NCBI GenBank assembly: GCA_963728845.1
Contig: CAVSLS010000052.1
Span: forward strand, 1-64,000
Direction of reading: 5' to 3'
Source: Bog-473 sp963728845
GTDB taxonomy: Bacteria; Actinomycetota; Acidimicrobiia; Acidimicrobiales; RAAP-2
Length of the DNA: 64,000 bases
Shown: piece by piece, positions 7,673-16,768 of the stretch
Numbering within the stretch: the stretch's first letter is position 1
Layout: each line of letters starts with the position of its first letter
Notes under the pieces: model-generated
What the model saw: only the letters and a program-made list of their open reading frames with translations
Told to the model about the DNA's origin: nothing
Database searches by the model: none
Position numbers and translations under genes: made by a program

Positions 7673-9316
7673 CTACCGCCTGGCATCGCTTCGAGCGAGG
7701 AGGTCGTGCTCGGCAGCGAATGCCGTAGCGCTCGCCCGTGACGACACGCCGATCTTCGTGAAGATGTTCGACAGGTGTCGTGACACGGTCTTGGGGCTGA
7801 GGAAGAGCTCAGTGGCGATCTCGTTATTGGTGAGCCCGCCGGCGATTAGCCGGAGTACCTCCGCCTCTCGCTCGGTGAGACCAGCGGGCAGGGCTGACTT
7901 GCTGTCACCGAGCGCCTCGCGGACATCGAGCCGCGCGCCGATCTGGACGAACAAGCGGGCGGCGGCGTCGAAGGATGCGGTCGCGCCTGCCTCATCTCCT
8001 GCCGTGCGCAACGCCTGGCCGAGAAGCGTGCGAGCCGTCGCTTCCTCATATGGGACACCCAGTCCTCGCCATGATTCGACGGCCTGGTGCAGGACCACGG
8101 ACGCGGCTGGGTCTCCATCGGCCAGCATCAGCCGGCCGCGAGTCGACTGCTCGGTGGCACGAAGCGAAGCTGTTCCGAAGGTGGCGACCGTCGTCTCGAG
8201 CTCGGCCAGAGCACGGTGCGCGGCGTCGAGGTCCCCCGCTCCTACAGCGATCTGCACCAGCATCGCCAACAGGCCCGCTCGACCGAGGGGATTCGATTGC
8301 TGGGCCACGCAGCTCGTGATGATCGTCATGGCCTCGTCGATGCGACCCTGGGCCAGGCGGAGGAGCGCGAGCCCACCACAAGGCGCCCCACTGACCTCCT
8401 GTGATCGGGCAAAGGCCCCCTCTGCCTGATCGAGCTGGCCGAGCCGGCGTCTGATGTCACCGACCTCGGCCCAGGCCACTGCGCTGTTGGCAACGTGGCT
8501 CTGCCGGAGTTCCTCGCAGGCTCGGGCCGCCTCCTCTTCGGCGGCGCCGAGCACGCCCCGTCGCTTGAGCACGATGGCCCGGTGCAGCCGGCAGATGCCT
8601 GGGAAGATGGCGAAGGGGTGTTGCTGAGCCCAGCGCAGCGTCGCATCGGTCCACTCCGCTGCCCGGTCGAAATCGCCAAGTTCCTCACACGCGGCGATGA
8701 GGCTGCAGTACACCTTGCCCGTCGAAAAGGGCCCGAGCCGTCCTTCGACGGCGAAGAGCATGGCCTCATCGAGGTGGGCCATGCCGTCATCGACCTTGCC
8801 CTGATCGATGAGGATGCGCCCCTGGGTCTGCAGCGCCTCCGCTTCGAGGTCGGTCGACCGCAGCCGCCTCCCGAGATCCAGCGCCGTCGTGGCGAGCCCG
8901 CCTGCACGGTCGAGGTCTCCGGCGCCATGGGCCATCTCCGACTCGCGTAGGAGCAGGTTTCCGAAGGCGGCGCTCTCGGTGTCGCCTTCGAGGGCTCGCC
9001 GGGCCCGCCGAAGCCAGCCGCTGGCGGTGGCCGGCCGGGCGCAGATGGCGTGGTGCTCCCAGAGCCACACGGCGCACTGCCCTGCCCGGCGCCGGTCGTC
9101 CAGCTCCTCATAGATCCGGTACGCGGCTTCCCGTGCAGAGATGCACTCGCCGAGCCGGCCGAGCCACCACGCGGCCTCGGCCGCCGAGTCGAGCCGGTCC
9201 GCTTCCAGGCTTGGGGTGTCCACGCTGGCTACGCGGGCGGCATCTAGCGCAGCCTGCCAGTCGGAGCGGCGCAACGCGTCGTGGACGGCCTCGAGCGGGT
9301 TACCGACGCTCACCAC
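7673..9316 (-). CDS. LuxR-type regulator with TPR-like N-terminal region
   Basis: A 547-residue protein. Residues 1 to about 470 are alpha-helical repeats resembling tetratricopeptides (for example RSDWQAALDAARVAS and AEAAWWLGRLGECISAREA), with no Walker A motif visible. The C-terminal 65 residues are a LuxR/GerE helix-turn-helix: LTEREAEVLRLIAGGLTNNE, then LFLSPKTVSRHLSNIFTKIG. It resembles the back half of LAL/MalT-type regulators without the ATPase. The ligand or signal is unknown. It diverges from the methyltransferase gene at 9601, which could be its target. The frame is intact. Confidence 0.85.
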   Translation of the reverse strand: MVSVGNPLEAVHDALRRSDWQAALDAARVASVDTPSLEADRLDSAAEAAWWLGRLGECISAREAAYRIYEELDDRRRAGQCAVWLWEHHAICARPATASGWLRRARRALEGDTESAAFGNLLLRESEMAHGAGDLDRAGGLATTALDLGRRLRSTDLEAEALQTQGRILIDQGKVDDGMAHLDEAMLFAVEGRLGPFSTGKVYCSLIAACEELGDFDRAAEWTDATLRWAQQHPFAIFPGICRLHRAIVLKRRGVLGAAEEEAARACEELRQSHVANSAVAWAEVGDIRRRLGQLDQAEGAFARSQEVSGAPCGGLALLRLAQGRIDEAMTIITSCVAQQSNPLGRAGLLAMLVQIAVGAGDLDAAHRALAELETTVATFGTASLRATEQSTRGRLMLADGDPAASVVLHQAVESWRGLGVPYEEATARTLLGQALRTAGDEAGATASFDAAARLFVQIGARLDVREALGDSKSALPAGLTEREAEVLRLIAGGLTNNEIATELFLSPKTVSRHLSNIFTKIGVSSRASATAFAAEHDLLARSDARR

Positions 9317-9600
9317 GGCGCCGCCTCGATCATGTGACGATGCTAGTCAGCGCCCAGAGGCCGGCGTCGGACGCGTACGCCAATCGTCGGTGATCGCTCG
9401 GGAACGGAGATGGGGCATTCGCCCCATCGAGGCCGGAGATGAGACTTCCGGAAATGAGGTGTTCGACCGACGACAGCTTCGTGGCGCTTCGCCATGATGA
9501 TGCCGTGGTTCCCGCGGATGGACCTTGCGACGTGGCCGAGCTCATCCGAAGCGGGCGCGACCGCGAGGCTGCCGAGCGGGGCGGCGAACAGGAGGATGAC

Positions 9601-10419
9601 ATGAGCGAGACCCTGACCCTCGAGGCCCTGACGGCAGTCAAGGAGAAGCAGCACGCCACGTGGTCCTCGGGCGACTACGCAGTGATCGGCACCACGCTGC
9701 AGCTGATGGGAGAGCAGTTGTGCGAGGCGGTCGACGTGTCTGCCGGCTGGAAGGTCCTCGATGTCGCCGCCGGTAACGGCAACGCCGCTCTGGCCGCCGC
9801 TCGCCGCGGCTGCGAGGTAGTCGCCACCGATTACGTAGAGGGCCTGCTCGACCGGGCCCGACGCCGGGCGGACGCCGACGGGTTGACCCTCACCACGAAG
9901 GTGGCTGATGCCGAGGATCTCCCCTTCGCGGACGGAAGCTTCGATGCCGTGCTGTCCACCGTTGGCGTGATGTTCGCACCCGATCCTCGACGCGCCGCGC
10001 ACCAGCTAGTGCGCGTTGTCCGGCCCGACGGCCGCGTCGGACTTGCGAACTGGACTCCCGAGGGGTTCGTGGGTCAGATGTTCAGGATCGTCGGCGGGCA
10101 TGTCCCGCCCCCCGCCGGCGTGCCGTCTCCTCTGCAATGGGGCACCGAGGCCGGGGTCGAGGCGCTCCTAGGTTCCGAGTGCGATGTCGAGGTGACTCGG
10201 CGAAGCTTCACGTTCCGGTACCGCTCTGCCCACGACTACTTCGAGACGTTCGGAGCGTTCTACGGACCGATCGTCAAGGCGCTCGCCGCTCTGGACGAAG
10301 CTGGGCGAGCTTCACTCCGCGACCAGCTAGTAGCGCTCGCCGAAGACCACAACCGCAACGAGAACGACGCACTATCCATTGACTCCGAATACCTCGAAGT
10401 CGTCGCCACTCGCCGCTGA
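9601..10419 (+). CDS. Class I SAM-dependent methyltransferase
   Basis: A 272-residue cytoplasmic methyltransferase. Motif I is VLDVAAGNGNAALAAAR (about residues 52-68), followed by VVATDYVEGLLDRARRRA (acidic residue binding the SAM ribose), then ADAEDLPFADGSFDAVLST (motif II/III) and LVRVVRPDGRVGLANWTPEG. It belongs to the UbiE/Methyltransf_11 group; the acceptor cannot be predicted. ATG 9601 is preceded by ACAGGAGGATGAC, a strong ribosome site, so the longer upstream frame is not used. It is divergent from the LuxR-type regulator and has a hairpin 8 bases after its stop. Confidence 0.9.
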   Translation: MSETLTLEALTAVKEKQHATWSSGDYAVIGTTLQLMGEQLCEAVDVSAGWKVLDVAAGNGNAALAAARRGCEVVATDYVEGLLDRARRRADADGLTLTTKVADAEDLPFADGSFDAVLSTVGVMFAPDPRRAAHQLVRVVRPDGRVGLANWTPEGFVGQMFRIVGGHVPPPAGVPSPLQWGTEAGVEALLGSECDVEVTRRSFTFRYRSAHDYFETFGAFYGPIVKALAALDEAGRASLRDQLVALAEDHNRNENDALSIDSEYLEVVATRR

Positions 10420-10427
10420 GCCGTCGT

Positions 10428-10444
10428 CCCCGCGCAACGCGGGG
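10428..10444 (+). terminator. GC hairpin after methyltransferase gene
   Basis: CCCCGCG-CAA-CGCGGGG forms a perfect 7-bp stem with a 3-base loop beginning 9 bases after the stop codon. There is no T-tract, so it would be a weak or Rho-assisted terminator, as is common in actinobacteria. Confidence 0.45.
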
Positions 10445-10687
10445 CCCCCGATGGTTGGCGGCCTGGCGGCCCAAACGGGGCGCCTAACAACGCTCAGTTA
10501 GAACCGGCTCCAAATGCCCCTATCGCCGGGATACCGCTCTCTCTCGGAGTCATCATTCGCCTATCCCCATGGTGCCGCACGGTGGCACCCCGTCCCGGCG
10601 ATAGGGTGCAGTCTACTTGTTCGAACATAAGACCAAAGCTGGTGTTCCGCCTCCGGAGACCGCGCTCGACGTTTGAACGCTCTCAGC

Positions 10688-11284
10688 TCAGTGCGGCTCG
10701 CGCCACATCGGAGCCAGGGGCGGGCAGCCTGCGGGTAGATCAAATGCTGGCATCAGCTCGAAACCGTGCCGCCCGTAAAAGGGCTCATTTCGCGGGTTCG
10801 AGTTCTCGAGGTAGGCGGCCACCCCTTCGCGGTCACACCGCTCAGCCATCGCCGTCATGACGGCCGACCCACCGCCGTGGCCTTGCCGATCCGGCCTCGT
10901 CCCCAGTACCTCGAGGTAATGGTGCGGTTCGCGGGGGTGGGCCTTGTGCATGGCGTTGGTCAACTGCAGGCCACGCCTGTTCAAGAAACCGGATCGCAAG
11001 GTGGAAGGGAAAACACGCATCAAGTCCATCGGCGATAAATCCCATCTGCCGACGCCGTGCCACAACCCGACGGTCAACCCGTCGTCGGTCAGGTGGACCT
11101 CATGGTCGGAAGCGTGCGTGGCCACGCGGATCAGGCCGCGGAACACCAGGCGTAGTCGCCGTTCCACATCCGTGTCCTTGCCGAGGATCCAGCACGCGAT
11201 CGGATCGGCGGCCATGGCCGCCGCCAACACGTCCCCAGCAGGGTTGATGTCGGTGCGAGTCGCTTTGCGGACGAGCGGGGTCAT
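10688..11284 (-). CDS. GNAT-family N-acetyltransferase
   Basis: A 198-residue protein with the GNAT acetyl-CoA-binding core in its C-terminal half: HHYLEVLGTRPDRQGHGGGS (beta4 and the R/Q-x-x-G-x-G/A loop as RQGHGGGSA) followed by MTAMAERCDREGVAAYLENS and NEPFYGRHGFEL. The N-terminal part (VRKATRTDINPAGDVLAAAM) is the usual variable substrate side. It most resembles the uncharacterised acetyltransferases of actinobacteria that act on small molecules. It is convergent with the methyltransferase gene and divergent from the amidohydrolase gene. Confidence 0.85.
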   Translation of the reverse strand: MTPLVRKATRTDINPAGDVLAAAMAADPIACWILGKDTDVERRLRLVFRGLIRVATHASDHEVHLTDDGLTVGLWHGVGRWDLSPMDLMRVFPSTLRSGFLNRRGLQLTNAMHKAHPREPHHYLEVLGTRPDRQGHGGGSAVMTAMAERCDREGVAAYLENSNPRNEPFYGRHGFELMPAFDLPAGCPPLAPMWREPH

Positions 11285-11435
11285 CCTCTGGCAATCCTCC
11301 TCTTACTGAGAATCGTTTTGGCAGCAGCGAACCCTGCTTGCGGACGAAGATACAGAAGTTTCTCGACAAGCGTAGGATTGCAGGTGTTCACCGAGTTCGA
11401 TCGACTCACTTCAGTCGAGAGAGGCAGGAGAGGTC

Positions 11436-12671
11436 ATGGAGAGTTCTGACCACTACGTTGTGATCTCGGCTGATGGGCACGCCGGGGCTTCCATGGATGC
11501 ATATCGCCAGTATCTCGATCCTGCGTTCCGCGACGACTTCGATGCTTGGCGGAAGGAATACTCGAATCCTTTCGCCGATCTGCGCGATACCGAATCGCTC
11601 GAGTACCGGCGCAACTTCGATGATGCGTTACGCCAGAAGGATGTTGAAGGTGAGGGTGTTGTGGCTGAGGTTCTGTTTCCCAACACGATTCCGCCCTTCT
11701 ATCCCTCGGGGATCATCTTCAACCCGCCCGCCCCGAAGGACGCCGAGGAATTGCGATTCCGCTGGGCCGGTATCCGCGCTCACAACCGGTGGCTGGCCGA
11801 CTTCTGCTCCCAGCGCCCTGGTCGTCGCGCCGGGGTCGCCCAGATCATCCTGGACGACGTCGAGAGGGCGGTCGAGGAAGTTCGCTCGATTGCCGAGCAG
11901 CCAGGCCTTTTCGGCGGCATCATGCTGCCGAATCCCCCGGTCGACGGGACAACCCCGCAGCTGCATTCGCCGGCGTACGAGCCGCTCTGGGCCGCCTGCG
12001 AGGACATGGGGGTCGTGGTCAATAGCCACGGCGGAGGTGGTGGCCCGAGGACCTACGGTGACGTCGAGACGTCGCTCGTGATGATGTTCCTCGAGTTCGG
12101 CTGGTACTGCCAGAGGCCGCTCGTACGCCTGATCTTCAGCGGCGTGTTCGAACGGCACCCCGACCTCACGTTCGTGATGACCGAGACAGGCAACTCGTGG
12201 GTGCCAGGCACCCTCGCCGAGTTGGACTTCATGTATGACCGCATTGTCAACGCGAGACCGGGTGCGGTCGAAGGGTTCTTCGGAGGGATGATCCACGACA
12301 ACATGAAGCTGCGACCCAGCGAATACTGGACGCGCCAATGCTACATAGGTGCCAGCTTCCTCAGCCGGAGAGACAGCAAGACACGGCACGCCACCGGGAT
12401 AGATCGTCTCATGTGGGGATCCGACTACCCGCACGCGGAAGGAACCTTCCCGCACACTCGGTTCGTGCTCCGTCACGTCTTCCACGACGTCGAGCCAGAG
12501 GAAGTCGCCCTCATGCTCGGCTTGAACGCGGCCCGGGCTTACCGCTTCGACCTGGCGCAGCTTCAGCCGATCGCGGACCGCATCGGGCCGACAGTTTTGG
12601 ACCTGTCGCAGGACCTGCGTCCCGAGGAGCTTCCGGCTGACGCCATGACCATAGCTCTCCCCGTCTCATGA
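11436..12671 (+). CDS. Amidohydrolase family 2 (ACMSD-like) metal-dependent hydrolase
   Basis: A 411-residue TIM-barrel protein. The N-terminal metal ligands are in VVISADGHAGA (DxH). The central His is in VVNSHGGGGGP, further residues in LTFVMTETGNSWVPG, and the late Asp in LMWGSDYPHAEGTFPHTR. These mark PF04909 amidohydrolases, which decarboxylate or hydrolyse carboxylated ring compounds. An AGGCAGGAGAGGTC ribosome site precedes the ATG. It stands alone, with no pathway partners beside it. A related enzyme is at 61622 next to a TauD-type dioxygenase. The substrate is unknown. Confidence 0.88.
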   Translation: MESSDHYVVISADGHAGASMDAYRQYLDPAFRDDFDAWRKEYSNPFADLRDTESLEYRRNFDDALRQKDVEGEGVVAEVLFPNTIPPFYPSGIIFNPPAPKDAEELRFRWAGIRAHNRWLADFCSQRPGRRAGVAQIILDDVERAVEEVRSIAEQPGLFGGIMLPNPPVDGTTPQLHSPAYEPLWAACEDMGVVVNSHGGGGGPRTYGDVETSLVMMFLEFGWYCQRPLVRLIFSGVFERHPDLTFVMTETGNSWVPGTLAELDFMYDRIVNARPGAVEGFFGGMIHDNMKLRPSEYWTRQCYIGASFLSRRDSKTRHATGIDRLMWGSDYPHAEGTFPHTRFVLRHVFHDVEPEEVALMLGLNAARAYRFDLAQLQPIADRIGPTVLDLSQDLRPEELPADAMTIALPVS

Positions 12672-12949
12672 TGATCACACCAGAGGCGGCTGCCACCGCT
12701 TTGCGCCGGAGTGCACCGAAGACCGGGAAGAACTCGCCTTGAACCACTGACCTGCTCCGACGAGATGCCGGACCGGCGGTTGGCGCCGCCCGGGCGCGCT
12801 CAGCGACTGAACGGTAAAGCGCCGTAGGTTGCACGTGAGCCGAGCTCGATCGACATCGGCCACATGCGATGACCTATGGGGAGGGCGGCGTAGGTGACAG
12901 AGGTGTCGTCGATCACAGCCAGTCGATTCGCTGGTTTACTTCTCCTCAC

Positions 12950-14686
12950 ATGTCAAGCACACAGCACACTCTGATGACGATGCAGAGGCGAGCACGGGAT
13001 CCAGAGAGACGGCTGCGACGACTGGCGCGATCGTGCATTGCAGCGACTGCGGCCTGTGCTGCAGTGGTGTCCTCAGCTCCAGCCATCGCGTCCAGCGGGA
13101 CAGCGCCCACTACGCCGGTGAACTCGGAGCTGCCGTGGCATCCAGCAGTCACCGACGCAAGTGGTGCCCTCCTCGCGTGGTACGAGCCACAGCAGGGACT
13201 CGGCTATGACCACGTGCTACGCCTTGGCTGGAACTACGTGGAACACCAGATCCCCGACGAGGCCGGCACCGATCTCAAGACCTACTTGGTCAACTCCGTC
13301 TTCAACGGGACCACAGGGCAGGGAGTCTATTGGCAGAGCAACCCCTCCATGGTGTTCGGCTCGTTCGTCGACTCTGCCGTGGCCTGGTACCCGTATTCGG
13401 GTGACGGGACGGCGATCAGCACCGTCAGGGGCATGCTCGACTACCTGCTCGTGCACGGTCTGACGCCGACGAGCTGGAGCTGGTCCGGCGTGCCCTTCCC
13501 CACCGGGTGCGCTAACCAACCCGACTACGGGCGGTGCCTGTCCGACATGCCGAAGAGCTACTACGGCGGCATAGAGCCGGACAAGGTCGGCGAGGTCGGG
13601 GTCGGCTATGCCCTCATGTACGAGGAGACCGGAGACCGAGCCTATCTCCACGAGGCCATCCGCTGCGCCAATGCGCTGGCTGCACATGTCCGCGCCGGTA
13701 GTGACAGTGAAACGCCGTGGCCGTTCCGCATCGACGGGCGGTTCGGCACCACCCTTGACGGCGAGACGTTCGGCGGGATCGTCGTGTCCCCCTTGCGTCT
13801 CTTCGACGAGCTGATCCGCATCCACCAGGGCAACGTCAGTTCGTACCGACGCGCCCGCCGCGTGGCTTGGGGATGGCTCGCTTCGCACCAGCTCAACCCG
13901 CACAACCCCACGTATGACCGGTGGACAGGGTACTTCGAGGACGTTCCCAAGGACCAGACCGACCTCAACCAGGCTGCGCCGACGTATACCGCTCTGTATC
14001 TCTTGAACCTGCCAGATCCGGGTGCCGTCGATCCTCAGTGGCGTTCCCAAGTGAACCACCTGATCGCATGGGTGCAGCAGCATTTCGGGGTCGGTCCGTT
14101 CGACGGGGCGTGGGGGATCAACGAACAGGGGCCCGCTGCCGGGCACTACCTGTGCTGCTCAACAGCCGGACTCGGCAGCGACACCTCAAGATGGGCGACC
14201 GTCAATGCCCTTTATTACGAGAAGACCGGCGATCTGCAGGCGAAGGACAACGCATTTCGATCGCTGAACTACGCCACGTACTTCGAGGCTTCGACCGGCG
14301 AGGTGTCGTGTTGCGGACAGAGCTTCGGAACGATTCAGTACTGGTTCAGCGACGGCTACTCCGACTATCTCCGAAGCTTCAACTGGGCTATGGAAGCCAT
14401 CCCCTCGCTCAGTCCAGTGGACCAGAGCCACCTGCTGGGTTCGACGTCCGTCGTTCAGCACGTCGCCTACGGTCACGATCGCGTCGCCTACCGCACGTTC
14501 GATGCCGATGCCACGGAGGTCATGCGGGTGGCTTTCCGGCCGGGCTCGATCACAGCGTGCGGCTCGGCGCTGCACCGTGAGGCATCGCTCGGGGCGCCTG
14601 GCTACACACTCGAGCCGCTGCCCGATGGTGGGTACGCGGTTCGCATCCACCACGCGAACTGCGGCAACGTGGTCGTGACCGGATGA
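12950..14686 (+). CDS. Secreted alpha/alpha-toroid (six-hairpin glycosidase-like) protein
   Basis: A protein of about 578 residues with a signal peptide: positively charged RRLRRLARS, hydrophobic CIAATAACAAVVSSAPAIAS, then a cleavage-like AIASSG. The mature part shows repeated helical-hairpin signatures such as VGYALMYEETGDRAYLHEAI and ALYYEKTGDLQAKDNAFRSL, and aromatic/Asp-rich segments (RWTGYFEDVPKDQTDLNQ) usual in six-hairpin glycosidases and lyases. Two Cys pairs (YLCCS, VSCCGQS) suggest extracellular disulfides. The substrate is probably a polysaccharide, but no family number can be assigned. No clear ribosome site precedes ATG 12950; a second ATG 24 bases downstream is possible. A distant analogue is at 51558. 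Confidence 0.75.
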   Translation: MSSTQHTLMTMQRRARDPERRLRRLARSCIAATAACAAVVSSAPAIASSGTAPTTPVNSELPWHPAVTDASGALLAWYEPQQGLGYDHVLRLGWNYVEHQIPDEAGTDLKTYLVNSVFNGTTGQGVYWQSNPSMVFGSFVDSAVAWYPYSGDGTAISTVRGMLDYLLVHGLTPTSWSWSGVPFPTGCANQPDYGRCLSDMPKSYYGGIEPDKVGEVGVGYALMYEETGDRAYLHEAIRCANALAAHVRAGSDSETPWPFRIDGRFGTTLDGETFGGIVVSPLRLFDELIRIHQGNVSSYRRARRVAWGWLASHQLNPHNPTYDRWTGYFEDVPKDQTDLNQAAPTYTALYLLNLPDPGAVDPQWRSQVNHLIAWVQQHFGVGPFDGAWGINEQGPAAGHYLCCSTAGLGSDTSRWATVNALYYEKTGDLQAKDNAFRSLNYATYFEASTGEVSCCGQSFGTIQYWFSDGYSDYLRSFNWAMEAIPSLSPVDQSHLLGSTSVVQHVAYGHDRVAYRTFDADATEVMRVAFRPGSITACGSALHREASLGAPGYTLEPLPDGGYAVRIHHANCGNVVVTG

Positions 14687-15335
14687 GGCTTGGCGGATGT
14701 CGCCGGGGAGACCCGGCTCATCTGGACGCGGGGTGGGGGTTCGGACGTAGTCCTGTCACTTCGGTACCCGTGGTTCGGGCGAAGGACTTGTTGCCCAGAT
14801 TTCAACCGCACTTGACACTGCGCGCCCAATCACCCCAGGTCAGCGGCCCAGGAGGGGTTCGAACATAGTCCCATCACCTCCACGAACGAACGAACCAATC
14901 GCAGGCCGTTGACCAGGGGTTTTGGATCTGGTCAGCGGCCTGCTTCGCGCTAAAAGACACGATCTCCACCCACCTTCAGGCTGGTCAAGGGGAATCCGCA
15001 GGTCTGAGCGAGGACACGGAGCGGAAGCGGAGTTCCGCAGCGACTCCCTTGGGCACCGGGCGCCACCCTCGAGATGAAAATGCAAAGGCCGACCCCGTGA
15101 TCGGCCTACATGCGGCATTCAGGAGTTCGACGGTCTCCACTCCTCCGGTTTGATGGGAGGCCTATTTGAAGGATCTTGGCCTTGCATCCTCGGCCACGCT
15201 TCACTGCCATGAATTTCTTCCCGTATCGATTCTTCCCGTATCGAGTTCGAAACGCGTAAACCGCAGCAAGCTGGGACTAAATCCCACACTGCGCGCCAGT
15301 CGTATTTCGGGTACGAGATTTCAAGTCGGTCCTGG
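14687..15335. other. Gene-free stretch with a degenerate direct repeat
   Basis: I see no supported coding sequence here. An imperfect 27-bp direct repeat GGGGTTCGrAC-r-TAGTCC-yr-TCAC occurs at 14735-14761 and 14854-14880, 119 bases apart. The second copy contains GGGGTTCGAAC, which resembles a tRNA T-arm, but no cloverleaf can be drawn around it. Confidence 0.4.
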
Positions 15336-16412
15336 TCAAGATGGAGCGGCCGACGGCGCGTCGGGAGTTTGCCGTGCCGTGGCCTCGAAGATCTGGCTCT
15401 TGGCGAGCGCGGCGAACGAGGCCGCTGCTGCTGGAGTGGCACTCGAGACCCAATCGCAGCTTGCCGGAGGACTTGGGTAGTCGAAGTAGACCACGGATTT
15501 GATGGCGGGAAATTCCGAGAGTGAGGAAGCCTCCCCCTTGTACCAGCTCTGCTTTGTGCGCGGACCGGCCGTGTTTCCGATCGTTCCGTACTCCGCGAGC
15601 ATCAGCGGCCGGTGCGCAAAGGGTTGTCGCTGGACCCACCGGTAAAACGGTGCCACCAGTGCCTCGAACGAGCGCCATGGCCGATTGCGGCAGGAGGCAA
15701 AGTTGTAGGGGTCCCAAGCGATCCAATCGACGTAGTGCGCCCCTGGCCAAAATCGGCGGTACAGGTCGTACCAGTGCTTCGTGCTGATCCCCTCAATGTC
15801 CCAGACCCAGACCACGTTGGTGGCGCCAGCTGCCACCGCCACGTCATGGACCCTCCGGAAGGCTGCAACATACTGTGAGGCAGAGCCTTCGTCCTTGACA
15901 TTGGCCTCCGGCTCGTGGGAGAACGAAACCATCACCGGCGTACCCAGTGACTTGAGGCGGACTGCCTCGGCCAAAATCACCTTGTCTTGGGACCCGTCGG
16001 CGACCGCCTGCCATGCGATCGGCTTGTCCTCGGCGTCCGTCGGCTGCCAGTTGATGAACAAGATGTGGCCGCTCTTGGCAAGAGCAGCCTCCGAGATCGT
16101 CGGGAAGCTCTGGGTCCAGCGGTGGTAGGTGTGGACGATATCAAGCCGCCTACCGGTCTCGATCTCGTTATAGGCGACGGCGGCCGACAGGTTGGATCCC
16201 GCGTTCGGCACGGCTTCACCCCACCAGTCCCCGCAGCTTGGGACCAGTTCGGCGCTCACGGCGCACGGCTTGAGCGTCCGTTGTGCCAGCGTCGTCGTTC
16301 GCGGAACGGGGTGCGCTTGGGAATCGGTCGGAGTGAGTACCAGTGAGGTCAACCCGACCAAAGCTGCTCCCGCGCTCAAGACTGCCCGGCGCGTCGGAAG
16401 TCGCCTGACCAT
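15336..16412 (-). CDS. Exported GH26-like endo-glycanase (beta-mannanase family)
   Basis: A 358-residue protein with a Tat-like leader (RRLPTRRAVLSAGAALVGLT). The mature part has a GH26 (beta/alpha)8 pattern: LDIVHTYHRW, GHILFINWQPTD, VMVSFSHEPEAN with the likely acid/base Glu, VVWVWDIEG, YVDWIAWDPYNF and LMLAEYGTIG with the likely nucleophile Glu. GH26 enzymes cut beta-1,4-mannan or mixed beta-glucans. The gene is divergent from a processive GT2 synthase and a second GH26 gene, so the three probably make and trim one extracellular glycan. The substrate is inferred from family only. Confidence 0.82.
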   Translation of the reverse strand: MVRRLPTRRAVLSAGAALVGLTSLVLTPTDSQAHPVPRTTTLAQRTLKPCAVSAELVPSCGDWWGEAVPNAGSNLSAAVAYNEIETGRRLDIVHTYHRWTQSFPTISEAALAKSGHILFINWQPTDAEDKPIAWQAVADGSQDKVILAEAVRLKSLGTPVMVSFSHEPEANVKDEGSASQYVAAFRRVHDVAVAAGATNVVWVWDIEGISTKHWYDLYRRFWPGAHYVDWIAWDPYNFASCRNRPWRSFEALVAPFYRWVQRQPFAHRPLMLAEYGTIGNTAGPRTKQSWYKGEASSLSEFPAIKSVVYFDYPSPPASCDWVSSATPAAAASFAALAKSQIFEATARQTPDAPSAAPS

Positions 16413-16768
16413 CCGTGTGGATGTTATCGGAGAGGCAGTTCTGGTTGGCGTATGCGGTCTTCGGTGTGGTGAGACCAGTGTTCAGCTCCTCGCACAATTC
16501 GGCCAAAACAGGCTCAAGCCGGCGCGCCGAGCGGCGATAAGAGGTTGTGACGCCTTCGGCTGAAGGTCCCCTCTGCCCTTGACGTGATCGAAGGACCGAT
16601 GGCGCTGACGCGTGGAAAAACAACGGAGAGCACCTCCACGCAGAGCTGCATCAACCCCTTGATGCTTCTCTGCCATAGATATCTTGTTCCTTGGCTCGCG
16701 CCCCAGGGGGTGGAGTTCCACATCGAAGCTGCGACGATCTCCCGCCCACCGAACGTGGAGGCCGTGCT
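16413..16768. promoter_or_regulatory. Divergent intergenic region of the GH26 / GT2 locus
   Basis: The 356 bases separate the minus-strand GH26 gene from the plus-strand synthase and must hold both promoters. An AT-rich patch around 16655-16690 (ttgatg, tagatatcttg) stands out, but no -35/-10 pair with standard spacing can be defended. Confidence 0.35.

Noticed and set aside
14850..14880. T-arm-like GGGGTTCGAAC suggesting a tRNA
   Set aside because: No acceptor, D or anticodon stem can be formed around it.
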